From contig CAILUI010000071.1 in the NCBI GenBank assembly GCA_903837355.1, positions 20,484 through 84,483 of the forward strand: a stretch of DNA of 64,000 nucleotides, read 5' to 3'. Of this stretch, positions 29,902 to 37,640 are shown one piece after another; the first letter of the stretch is position 1; each line of letters opens with the position of its first letter. Position numbers and translations under genes: made by a program. The notes under the pieces are model-generated. The model worked only from the letters and a program-made list of their open reading frames with translations, was not told the origin of the DNA and made no database searches. The DNA is from an uncultured Victivallales bacterium (GTDB lineage Bacteria; Verrucomicrobiota; Lentisphaeria; Oligosphaerales; JAFGRS01).

Positions 29902-31416
29902 TCAATATGCTCCTTCGGCGCTGAGTACTGCGGGTACGGTTCGCATGAGGATGTGCAGGTCAAGCCAGACGGACCAGTTGCGCACGTAGAACGCATCCAG
30001 TTCGATACGCTCCTGGAACGAGAGTGCATTGCGGCCGGACGTCTGCCAGAGTCCGGTGAGGCCGGGGGCGACGCGCCCGTAGAGCGAAAAGGTGGGGCCA
30101 TAGGCGGCGACCTCGGCCGCGATGATCGGGCGCGGGCCGACCAGGCTCATGTCGCCGCGGATGACGTTCCAGATCTGGGGCAACTCGTCGAGGCTGAGAC
30201 GGCGCAACAGCCTGCCGACGGGCGTTAGCCGCGGGTCGTTCCTGAGTTTGTGTGTCCGTTCCCATTCGGCGCGGGCTTCCGGCGAATTGGCCAGGGTGTC
30301 GGTCAGCAGGCGCTCGGCGGCCGTATACATGGTGCGGAACTTCCACATACGGAAAGGTTTGCCGCCGCGGCCAAGGCGCATCTGGCCGTAGAACCCGGGT
30401 CCGGGTGAGGTGAGCCGAACCAGCCCCGCGATGGCCACGACCGCCGGCGCCAGGAGGGCCAGCAGCGTGACGCCGATGGTCAGGTCGGTGAGGCGCTTCG
30501 ACAGGCGGGGCACGGGCAGCAGCAGGTTCTGCCGCACTTCGAGGCCGAGGATGGTTTCGATGCAGCGCGAGTTGGCCCAGACGGCGGCGTGCCCCAAGAC
30601 GGCGGGGATGACGAGGATGTGCTGGAAGGACTGGCCGACGTGCTCGATCAGGGCCAGCAGGTCGTCGCGGGTCTGGCTGGGGATGACGATGATGGCGTAG
30701 GTAACGCCCTGTTCGGCAAGGTCTGCCGGCGCCTCCGGGCCGCGGTTGACGGTGAGGTCGTGCCGGGCGGGCGCGGCCGCGTCCACGTCGTCCGTTACGA
30801 CGGCACAGGGCTTGAGGCCGTACTCCGGGTGTCGCTGCAGCACGTGCAGCACATGGTGCAGCGCCTCGCCGCTGCCGAAGATGGCGCAGGAGGCCCCCCA
30901 CCAGGGTCGGCGCGCCAGCCACGAGCGCAGGCTGGCACGTAGGGCGGGCAGCAGGGCGATACTGAGCACCCAGGCGATCAGGAAGACGGCTCGCGAGTAC
31001 TGGCTGGAGGTCTTGGACACGAAGGTGGCCGCGGCCAGTAACAGGTAACAGGTCGTCGTGGCCATCGTGCCGCGACGGAGTTCCTCGGCCGGGCCCAAGC
31101 CTGACCCGGGATAGAGGGCCACGCCATGGTATAGGCCAACCAGGTCATAGGCGATGATGAACAGCAGCAGGCAGGGCCAGAGCTGGACGTAGAGCATGGG
31201 ATCGTAGCGCCCGCGGATGGCCAGGTAGCCGTAGACGGCAATGGCATTGCACACCGTCAACGCTAGGAGATCGGTCCCCGCGAGGGTCAGGGTGGTCCGC
31301 CGCGGGCTGCAGTGTCGGGGCTGCGGCTGCGGCCGCGTCTCCGCGGGCTGGCTGAGCGTGGACACAAGCCTGATTGCTCCCCTCGGGACCTCGCGCTGTG
31401 CCGGGGCTGGTTGCAC
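29902..31416 (-). CDS. WbaP-type undecaprenyl-phosphate sugar phosphotransferase
   Basis: This 504-residue enzyme transfers a sugar phosphate to undecaprenyl phosphate to start exopolysaccharide or O-antigen synthesis in the inner membrane. It has four N-terminal helices (~45-160), a nucleotide-fold-like middle (~175-290; CAIFGSGEALHHVLHVLQRH), a membrane re-entrant helix (LTIGVTLLALLAPAVVAIAG) and the bacterial sugar-transferase domain with GRGGKPFRMWKFRTM, RRLSLDELPQIWNVIRGDMS and LVGPRPIIA. Length and layout match WbaP (galactose-1-P or glucose-1-P) more than the short PglC type; the sugar cannot be read from the sequence. A GTG start is used. No other capsule genes are adjacent. Confidence 0.88.
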   Translation of the reverse strand: MQPAPAQREVPRGAIRLVSTLSQPAETRPQPQPRHCSPRRTTLTLAGTDLLALTVCNAIAVYGYLAIRGRYDPMLYVQLWPCLLLFIIAYDLVGLYHGVALYPGSGLGPAEELRRGTMATTTCYLLLAAATFVSKTSSQYSRAVFLIAWVLSIALLPALRASLRSWLARRPWWGASCAIFGSGEALHHVLHVLQRHPEYGLKPCAVVTDDVDAAAPARHDLTVNRGPEAPADLAEQGVTYAIIVIPSQTRDDLLALIEHVGQSFQHILVIPAVLGHAAVWANSRCIETILGLEVRQNLLLPVPRLSKRLTDLTIGVTLLALLAPAVVAIAGLVRLTSPGPGFYGQMRLGRGGKPFRMWKFRTMYTAAERLLTDTLANSPEARAEWERTHKLRNDPRLTPVGRLLRRLSLDELPQIWNVIRGDMSLVGPRPIIAAEVAAYGPTFSLYGRVAPGLTGLWQTSGRNALSFQERIELDAFYVRNWSVWLDLHILMRTVPAVLSAEGAY

Positions 31417-31498
31417 GATGGCTGCGCCCGCCTACATTGGTGCAGACTATACCGTCCAGGGTCCGGGCGCACCAGGCGCCCCTGCAAGGGTAAACGCT

Positions 31499-31687
31499 AT
31501 GGGCGACGTGTTGATTGGGCTTGTGGTGGTGGGTCTGGTCGTGTTGATCGTGCGTGGGCTTTGGCGAGCCACCGCCGTGCAGAAGGGTACCGGCTGCCCG
31601 TGTTGCGACAAAGCCATGGGGGTCGCACACGACCACGCCGATACCGGCGCTAAGCCGGACGGCAAGGGCGGGCCGGGGAGCAAGTAG
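31499..31687 (+). CDS. Small single-helix Cys-containing membrane protein
   Basis: This 62-residue protein opens with a membrane helix (DVLIGLVVVGLVVLIVRGLW), then a short segment with GCPCC and a hydrophilic tail (AHDHADTGAKPDGKGG). An N-terminal helix followed by a Cys cluster resembles the FeoB-associated Cys-rich proteins, though no feoB is present. GCAAGGG lies eight bases before the ATG. It is transcribed away from the sugar-transferase gene and converges with the transglutaminase-like gene. The longer in-frame extension upstream to 31241 overlaps the other gene and is not believed. Confidence 0.6.
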   Translation: MGDVLIGLVVVGLVVLIVRGLWRATAVQKGTGCPCCDKAMGVAHDHADTGAKPDGKGGPGSK

Positions 31688-31753
31688 GGGCTGAGGCCGG
31701 TCCCGACCGACGCCGGCTGCAGGAGGGCAACGGCGGCCCTGCCGGCCCGCGGG

Positions 31754-33994
31754 TTACGGCTGCGATTCGGCCACGTTTGCGGCCTGCTCTTGCCCTCCAG
31801 ACGTCGGCAGCCGCGGTGGGTTGGGCGGGCTGGACCGGGCGCTGGCCGTGCGCAGCGCTCGCCTCGCCTCGCGCAGTCCGGCTCGGAACTGCGCCGCGAC
31901 GGCAGCGATGTCCGCGGCGCTCGGCATGCTGTTTCCGTAGCGCCATTGCTGGTAGCGCTCCAGGGCCTGGGCCAGGATGGGGTTGGGGGTTTCAGGAAGC
32001 TGCTGGCGGAGCTGCTGAGCCAGGGCGTAGGGGGTCGGTTGCAGCGGCATCGCGGGCAGGAGGCGGCGCAGGCGGGAGAGCGTATCCAGATACGGGGCGC
32101 GCAACCGTATTCTGAGGGCCGGCAGTTCGCAGATCCCCTGGCCGGGCCGGCGGCGCCGCTGCCAATGGCGTCCCAGGAAGAGCAGCAGCAGGACGGTCAG
32201 TGGCGCCCCTACGGGGTTCATGATCAGCCACTCCAGGCACCGTCCCAGGCCCCTGACCACGGCCACGATTCCCTGCGCCACCGCGCCGCGCTTCACGAGC
32301 GCGAAGACGTGCTGCCAGGTGAAGGCCAACTGGCCGAGGGCGCGCCCGGCCAGTCCGGAGCGGGGCGAGCCCTGCGGTACTCCGCTGGCGGGCGTCATCT
32401 CGACGAGCAGCCAGCGTGCGGTTTCCGCATCATAGGCTTCCGCCCAGGCGTGGACATCCCCGAGGCGGGCCAACCACTGCCCGCGCGCGGCGCTCTCGGC
32501 GCAGACGACCCCGGTGACGTAGCGGGCCGGGACGCCGTGTTGGCGCAGCAGCAGCACGGCGGCTGTGGCGAAGAGCTCGCAGTGGCCGCGGCGCCGTTGC
32601 AGCAGGAACGGCAGGATCGGGTCGGTGGCATTCGGGGCCGGCGTGGTGCCGAGCGCGTACTCGAAGCCGCGCCCGAAAAAGCTGGTGAGCGCCGCCAGCG
32701 CGGCCCGGCCCGCGCCGGGGGGCACGCCGGCGAACACCGCGGCACCCAGGGCGCCCAGCGGCGCGCGCAGATCATCCGGCAGCGCGAGGTAGTCGTCGTT
32801 GCCGGGCAGCGCCGGCTGGGTCGGGCCGTAGTAGGTCTCGTCGCCGGCCGCGTCCGGCAGGCCAACGGTGTAGCCGACCCGTTGCTCCCAGTCGCTGGGG
32901 GTCAGTTCGCCGTTGGTAGTGTGTCCGAGGCTTCCGGCGAGGAGTTCGAACGTGGTGGCGGCTCCCGGTGCCAGCAGAACGTCGCTGCGGAAACCGCGGC
33001 TGGGATACAGATCGATGCGCTGCGGATGGGCTTGGGCGCCGGGGGCAGGGGCCGGCGGCGGCCGGCTGAAGATGCTGTAGGTGAGGCGGCCGCCCGGCTG
33101 CACGAAGGGTAGGCTGGTGTCCTGCGCCGTGGCGGACCAACGGCCGTTGCCGTACTGGGTGTAGACGCGGCCGCGGAGGTAGCCTGGCGCCTGGGCGCTG
33201 AGGGCGCGCAGGACGATGGCCTCGTCGGCCGTGCTGCGGTGCGGTACCGTTCGCCAGAGGTCCACATCGCGGCCGAAGACGGCGTTGTGGCCATGTCCCA
33301 TACGGGTGTGGATGAGCTGCGCAAAGCCGGACTGCAGGTAGTACTCGGCGTGTCTGGCCACCGCGCGCAGAGCCAGAGTGACGCCTGCGGTTAGCAGCAG
33401 CAGGCCCAGGGTGAGCGCACCTCGCAGGCCGCGTCGGCGCCGCTCGTCGGGCGCCGACGCGGCGAGATAGGGCGCCCGCGCCATCAGGGCGGCGGCGGCC
33501 GTGAGTTGGGCCGCGACCGCGAGACCGTAGAGCAGGTGCAGGTAACGCTCCGTGTGCAGCGGGATCGGCAGGCGCCGGTGGGGCACCTGGAAATCCATGC
33601 AGTTGCCGGACATCATCAGGGCGAGCAGCGAGAGTCCGACCACGCCAGAGACATTGCTCTCCCGATGGTCGAAGAAGGTGATCGCGACGGCCAGGAAGAG
33701 GACGGGCGGACAGGCGACATGGGCCGGCATCAGGAAGAAGCGATTCGGGTCCACCGGCAGCAGTTGATCGGCGAGTACGGCCAGTACCAGCGCGCTCAGG
33801 CCGGTGTAGACGAAGCTGCGGGTGTTGCGTTCCAGGGGGCGGCGCACGGCACTGGAGGCGCCCAGGCCAAGCCCGGCAAGCAGCAGGATGTGCGGCGCGT
33901 CGCCGGTCACGGCGAAGACGGTGGCGGGGGCCATGATGACCACCGCCACCAGGCCCATCGTCACCAGGCTCTTGCGGCTTGGACCGGTTTCCAT
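31754..33994 (-). CDS. TgpA-like membrane protein with transglutaminase-fold domain
   Basis: This 746-residue protein has about six N-terminal helices (1-~235) and a large extracytoplasmic region. The transglutaminase-like core (~470-575) has the catalytic Cys in QRRRGHCELFATAAVLLLRQ, the His in LGDVHAWAEAYD and the acidic residue after WLLVEMTP. A helix near ~625 (LTVLLLLFLGRHWQRR) leads to a C-terminal DUF4129-like domain (RLRRLLPAMPLQPTPYALAQ). This is the TgpA layout, usually encoded in MoxR-DUF58-TgpA operons. The DUF58 gene is directly upstream, 21 bases away. Substrate and role are unknown. Confidence 0.86.
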   Translation of the reverse strand: METGPSRKSLVTMGLVAVVIMAPATVFAVTGDAPHILLLAGLGLGASSAVRRPLERNTRSFVYTGLSALVLAVLADQLLPVDPNRFFLMPAHVACPPVLFLAVAITFFDHRESNVSGVVGLSLLALMMSGNCMDFQVPHRRLPIPLHTERYLHLLYGLAVAAQLTAAAALMARAPYLAASAPDERRRRGLRGALTLGLLLLTAGVTLALRAVARHAEYYLQSGFAQLIHTRMGHGHNAVFGRDVDLWRTVPHRSTADEAIVLRALSAQAPGYLRGRVYTQYGNGRWSATAQDTSLPFVQPGGRLTYSIFSRPPPAPAPGAQAHPQRIDLYPSRGFRSDVLLAPGAATTFELLAGSLGHTTNGELTPSDWEQRVGYTVGLPDAAGDETYYGPTQPALPGNDDYLALPDDLRAPLGALGAAVFAGVPPGAGRAALAALTSFFGRGFEYALGTTPAPNATDPILPFLLQRRRGHCELFATAAVLLLRQHGVPARYVTGVVCAESAARGQWLARLGDVHAWAEAYDAETARWLLVEMTPASGVPQGSPRSGLAGRALGQLAFTWQHVFALVKRGAVAQGIVAVVRGLGRCLEWLIMNPVGAPLTVLLLLFLGRHWQRRRRPGQGICELPALRIRLRAPYLDTLSRLRRLLPAMPLQPTPYALAQQLRQQLPETPNPILAQALERYQQWRYGNSMPSAADIAAVAAQFRAGLREARRALRTASARSSPPNPPRLPTSGGQEQAANVAESQP

Positions 33995-34015
33995 CGTCTC
34001 CGTCCCGGACCGTCC

Positions 34016-35344
34016 TTAGAGACGGTCGCAGCGGCCCTCGAGGATGTCGCTGACGCGGAGGGTCTGGACCGCGCCGGGAAGCCCCGGCGGCGGGGTTCCC
34101 GTGGCGCTTACCAGGACTGCCTTGACCTCGACCCCGGCCGCCCGGAGTTGCTCGATCAGATCACGGCGGACGTCGTTCCAGGTCAGTAGAATGAGAACCG
34201 CGCTGCTGATGCGTGACACCTCCTCGATGACCGCACTGGAGAACTCCGTGAAAGGGTCGCCGCGGTGGGGTTGCAGGCAGGCCAGGATATCGAGGATGTT
34301 CTCCAGGAAGCCCAGGCTGCGGCCGCCCTGGAAGCGGTAGACCTGGGGCCCGGCGGCGAAGAGGTCGATGACGTAGTCCTGGCGCGACAAGTGGTCCGCG
34401 ACTGCAGCCGCGAGGGAGAGGGTCGCCTCGAAGGGGTGATCCTCGCGCCGTAACCAGGATTCCCAGAAGAAGGGCCGCGGTCGGGCGGTATCCACGATCA
34501 GCGCGGTGCGGCAGAGATACTCCTCGCGGAACTCCTTGACCACCGGGTACGTGGTGCGCGCCCAGGAACGCCAGTGCAGGCGCCGGGGGTCATCGCCGTC
34601 GCGGTACTCACGGGTGCCCAGGAAGTCCATGCTGCTGCCGACATTGGAGCTGAGGGCGACGCCGCCGGCCTGGTAGCGGATTCCCGTGGTCGGCAGCACG
34701 TCGCGCAGGGGGGTGAAGGCGGGGTAGACGGTGAGGGTGCGGCCACCGCTGCCGGCCTGGGTCCAGCGCCACATGTGGAACGGGAATGCCGATCCCGCCA
34801 TGGCCTCAGGGAGGGTGTAGCGCCCCCGGCGCGTGGCGCGGAGGGTCGTCCTGACCTGTGCCGTTTGGCCGGGTTGCAGCGCCGCGATGCTGGCCCGGCC
34901 CACCGGGAACGTCAGCGGCAGCGGCAGGGGCACCGGGTCGAGGATGAGGTCCCAGAGCGGCCACCGGCCATGGTGGGTCACGCCGTAGAGAACCGGTTGG
35001 TCTGTGCCCACGGCCAAGCGCTCCGGGAGCGTGCGTTCGAGGGTGACGCGGGGGCGGAACAGGAAGCCGACGGCAACGTTCAGCATCAGCAGGATGATAA
35101 GGGCGAAGGCCAGCAGGTGGACGGGCATGGTCAGGGTGAACAGCGCGTCCATGGTGATCAGGACACAGCAGAGGACGACGATGGCGCCGGTCATCGTGAA
35201 GTGGCGCACCGACAGCGCGTATGCCCAGAGCCCCGCAGTGAGGGTCGGGGACTGATAGTTACGGCCGCGCCAGGGACGCATACCGATGGAGTCCGGCCCC
35301 GCGTAGAAGCCGCGCCGCCAGCGTTTGAATCGTTCGAATGCCAT
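34016..35344 (-). CDS. DUF58 domain protein
   Basis: This 442-residue protein has two N-terminal membrane helices (HFTMTGAIVVLCCVLITMDA; HLLAFALIILLMLNVAVGFL), a beta-sandwich (~95-210), the DUF58 signature (SMDFLGTREYRDGDDPRRLHWRSWARTTY, ~240-268) and a C-terminal von-Willebrand-like fold with ALIVDTARPRPF. DUF58 proteins normally work with a MoxR AAA+ ATPase and a TgpA-like protein. The latter follows at once, but no moxR is present; the space upstream holds an IS110 element, which may have separated them. Confidence 0.85.
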   Translation of the reverse strand: MAFERFKRWRRGFYAGPDSIGMRPWRGRNYQSPTLTAGLWAYALSVRHFTMTGAIVVLCCVLITMDALFTLTMPVHLLAFALIILLMLNVAVGFLFRPRVTLERTLPERLAVGTDQPVLYGVTHHGRWPLWDLILDPVPLPLPLTFPVGRASIAALQPGQTAQVRTTLRATRRGRYTLPEAMAGSAFPFHMWRWTQAGSGGRTLTVYPAFTPLRDVLPTTGIRYQAGGVALSSNVGSSMDFLGTREYRDGDDPRRLHWRSWARTTYPVVKEFREEYLCRTALIVDTARPRPFFWESWLRREDHPFEATLSLAAAVADHLSRQDYVIDLFAAGPQVYRFQGGRSLGFLENILDILACLQPHRGDPFTEFSSAVIEEVSRISSAVLILLTWNDVRRDLIEQLRAAGVEVKAVLVSATGTPPPGLPGAVQTLRVSDILEGRCDRL

Positions 35345-35450
35345 GAGCTGTCCGCTGACGTCAGCATACAGGGGAACTCCGCCAAGGGCAAGTCCCGGCA
35401 GGGGGGCTTCTGGGTGGTTTCAAGATCGGGCACACTGCGCACGGGCAACC

Positions 35451-35500
35451 GGGCGGCGCCGGCCGCCCAAGTGGGCGACCCTGCTGGCCAGCAGGGTCGC
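35451..35500. repeat. Two perfect inverted repeats, including a 26-bp spacerless palindrome
   Basis: GGGCGGC (35451-35457) and GCCGCCC (35462-35468) flank four bases. Seven bases later a perfect 26-bp palindrome occupies 35475-35500, with arms GCGACCCTGCTGG and CCAGCAGGGTCGC. Both lie in the 353-base gap between the DUF58 start and the IS110 transposase start, which has no gene. A regulator-binding site for the DUF58 operon, a replication or repair substrate, or part of the insertion sequence's left end are all possible. Confidence 0.6.
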
Positions 35501-35606
35501 TTCCCCGAGTCGCGTCTGGCCCGCTCGCGGGCCGTTGGCAGCCGCGACCCACTGGTGGCGCCGTCCCGAGGCTGGCGGCGGTTTCTTGAAACAGATGGCA
35601 TGAGAA

Positions 35607-35682
35607 GGTTGGCTCCTTCCCCAAGGGCTATCGTGGACCCTGAAACGCACTCCAGGACGGGTGCAGGAAGAGGAAGCCAACC
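35607..35682 (+). ncRNA. Possible IS110 guide (bridge) RNA hairpin
   Basis: GGTTGGCT (35607-35614) pairs with AGCCAACC (35675-35682), and the flanking CTTCC and GGAAG extend the stem across an internal loop, enclosing ~60 bases. The structure ends 15 bases before the transposase ATG, inside the proposed left end. IS110-group elements encode a bridge RNA in the left non-coding end that specifies target and donor. No specificity loops could be assigned, so this is a structural candidate only. Confidence 0.3.
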
Positions 35683-35697
35683 AAGAGGAAATGTAGC

Positions 35698-36762
35698 ATG
35701 GGAACCACCGTCGGCATGGGTCTGGGCGACCGCGAGCATGTGGCCTGTGTTCTGGATGATGGCGGGGATGTGGTCGGTCGGGTGGCAGTGGCCAACAGCC
35801 CTGACAGCGTCACGAAGTCTCTGGATGAGTTTCCAGATGCGGGAAGCGTGACGGTTGCCATCGAGACCGGGACACACTCGCCGTGGATGAGCGATCTTCT
35901 CGAAAGCCGGGGCTTCAGAGTTCTGGTGGGCAAGTCCCGGAGTCTGCGGGCCATCTGGGATACGGAGTTCAAGGACGACGGGCGCGGTGCTGAGCTGCTG
36001 GCGCGCATGGCGCGGTTTGATCCCAAGATACTTTCGCCGATCCGGCACCGGGGCCGCCGCGCGCAGGCGGATCTGGCGATGATCAGGGCGAGGGACAGCC
36101 TGGTCCGGGCCCGTAGCTCTCTGGCCAGCAGCGTGCGGGGAATGCTCAAGTCGTTCGGCGGCCGGATTGCTGACTGCAGCGTCGAGGCGTTGCGGTCGAA
36201 AGCCGAAAAGCACATTCCGGAGGATCTTCGCCCCGCCCTGGCTCCGTTGCTTTCCTCGATCCGCTCACTGACGGTCCAGATCCGCGCCTTCGACAAGTCC
36301 ATCGAAACGATGTGCGGCAAGAAGTACCCGGAGACCGAGCGTCTAGCCCAGGTTGCCGGCGTGGGCTTGCTCACAGCGCTTGCCTTCGTCCTGGTGCTGG
36401 AAAATCCGCGGCGATTCAGGGAGAGCCGGGATGTGGGTCCATACCTGGGGCTGGTTCCGGGCCGAGACCGTTCGGGGCAGGCTGACAAACCGCTGCCGAT
36501 CACCAAGGCTGGCGACACGCTGCTGCGGCGCCTGATGGTTGGGTCGGCCAACTACATCCTGGGTCCTTTCGGCCCGGACTGCGACCTGCGCCGGTACGGT
36601 GAACGCATCGCCGGCAGTGGCGGCAAGGTGGCCAAACGAAAGGCCAAGATCGCGGTGGCGCGCAAGCTTGGAGTCCTGCTCCACAGGCTGTGGGTGACGG
36701 GGGAAACCTATGAACCGCTGAGGAACAGCAGCAGTAACAGAAAGTCGGCAAAGGCAGCCTGA
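35698..36762 (+). CDS. IS110-family transposase
   Basis: This 354-residue recombinase has the N-terminal RuvC-like DEDD domain (GMGLGDREHVACVLDDGG; VTVAIETGTHSPWMSDLLES; FKDDGRGAELLARMARFDP), a coiled-coil middle and the C-terminal Transposase_20 domain (LAQVAGVGLLTALAFVLVLE; VGPYLGLVPGRDRSGQ; KAGDTLLRRLMVGSANYIL). It appears full length and intact, so the element could be active. The DDGRGAELLAR segment matches the family's D..DA..lA motif with Gly in place of Asp at one position. Confidence 0.93.
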   Translation: MGTTVGMGLGDREHVACVLDDGGDVVGRVAVANSPDSVTKSLDEFPDAGSVTVAIETGTHSPWMSDLLESRGFRVLVGKSRSLRAIWDTEFKDDGRGAELLARMARFDPKILSPIRHRGRRAQADLAMIRARDSLVRARSSLASSVRGMLKSFGGRIADCSVEALRSKAEKHIPEDLRPALAPLLSSIRSLTVQIRAFDKSIETMCGKKYPETERLAQVAGVGLLTALAFVLVLENPRRFRESRDVGPYLGLVPGRDRSGQADKPLPITKAGDTLLRRLMVGSANYILGPFGPDCDLRRYGERIAGSGGKVAKRKAKIAVARKLGVLLHRLWVTGETYEPLRNSSSNRKSAKAA

Positions 36763-36935
36763 CGCTGGCATGAGCCGGCACGCGCGCTGCGGAGGGCAAC
36801 TCCCGGGCCAAGAGCAACCCGGCCGACAGGCATCCGTTTCTTCCTGGATGACACCCTGTCCGGTGACTGCGACTCAGGGCTTCGTACCCGGCTCTCGCCA
36901 AGAGCCCCCGAATGGAGTACGCGAAACAGATGGCA

Positions 36936-37112
36936 GCACCTGGCAGCGTATCGGACCCCAACATGCACCGGGCTTGGCTGCCACTCACAAAGAGTGCGGA
37001 TGGAAGCGGGACATCCAGGAACAACGGCGCCTGCCGCGCCCTTGCCCGAACCCGAGGATAGGTCGCTCCGACGGAAGCGCCGGAGATGCCGCGCAAAAAC
37101 AGCCACGGGGTG
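36936..37112. other. Gene-free stretch right of the IS110 element
   Basis: Together with the flanking repeats, the 36763-37640 interval (about 880 bases) has no credible coding sequence. Frames are open only because of GC content and show no motif, start signal or similarity to neighbours. It acts as a collecting zone for repeats: the right IS end, a 66-nt hairpin and a small inverted-repeat element. Confidence 0.5.
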
Positions 37113-37178
37113 TCTACGGCCGCCACCTCCACTCCGACGAGCTCAATGGCCCATTCTCACGGAGGTGGCGGCCGTAGA
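37113..37178. repeat. 18-bp perfect inverted repeat (66-nt hairpin)
   Basis: TCTACGGCCGCCACCTCC (37113-37130) and its exact complement GGAGGTGGCGGCCGTAGA (37161-37178) surround 30 bases. It could fold into a stable hairpin as RNA or single-stranded DNA. IS110/IS1111 elements often choose hairpin-forming targets, and this one lies ~180 bases beyond the proposed right end of the IS110 copy. No gene is present. Confidence 0.7.
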
Positions 37179-37348
37179 TGGCGGCGGACCGGACGCGTCC
37201 ACGGGAAGCCCGCCAAACGCACAGGGAAAGGAACTGGCACGATGAACCGACAGCAGCAGGCCTGCGACCGCGGATAGGAGGAAGAGTCAGCATCGCCACG
37301 TCGATGCCCTTGACAAGAACCTTCTCATGGAAGCCCTGCGGGCAGGGG

Positions 37349-37477
37349 GATGCCTCAGTCGAGGGACGCCGCCCGGCGCCGCGGGCGGCTTTCCGTGGGT
37401 CGGAAGCTCCGCCGGTGCGGAGCGGGCCGCCCGCCCTACTGTCGCGGTGTGACTCGGCTGTCCTCGACGGAGGCATT
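37349..37477. mobile_element. Small inverted-repeat element type 1, copy A
   Basis: This copy begins ATGCCTCAGTCGAGGGACGCCG and ends CTCGGCTGTCCTCGACGGAGGCATT. The reverse complement of the end, AATGCCTCCGTCGAGGACAG, matches the beginning over about 16 bases with one mismatch. The same ends, and the subterminal block CTACTGTCGCGGTGTGACTC, recur in copy B at 41687-41905. The interior (including GGCGCCGCGGGCGGCTTTCC) is different and longer, 129 bases in total against 97. There is no coding capacity, so it looks like a non-autonomous (MITE-like) element. Confidence 0.75.
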
Positions 37478-37640
37478 GTCGTCAAGCGGCTTTGCTGCTG
37501 AACGGTCGAGCGCCAGGTGTTCACCCTCCTGTCGCGCCCTCACTGGGCCCTCCGGTACATGACCGCGGCAGCGGGTGCCTCGGGCAGGCCCATAGGCAGA
37601 CCCTCGGCCATGAGGTCGCGGCCACGTGCCTGGCAGAGCC

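Larger units (their letters stand above)
35588..36935 (+). mobile_element. IS110-family insertion sequence with 13-bp direct repeats at the proposed ends
   Basis: A complete IS110-type transposase gene is flanked by two copies of GAAACAGATGGCA, at 35588-35600 and 36923-36935, giving a unit of about 1.35 kb, normal for the family. IS110 elements have no terminal inverted repeats and often show little or no target duplication, so the direct repeats could be the recombination core or shared end sequence. The ends are inferred. Non-coding arms are ~97 bases on the left and ~160 on the right. Confidence 0.6.

Noticed and set aside
31241..31498. N-terminal extension of the small Cys-containing membrane protein
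   Set aside because: It overlaps the oppositely oriented sugar-transferase gene, and a good ribosome site precedes the ATG at 31499.
36994..37245. Open frames between the IS110 element and the type 1 small element
   Set aside because: They have no start signal or recognisable motif and contain the 66-nt hairpin, so they are taken as non-coding.
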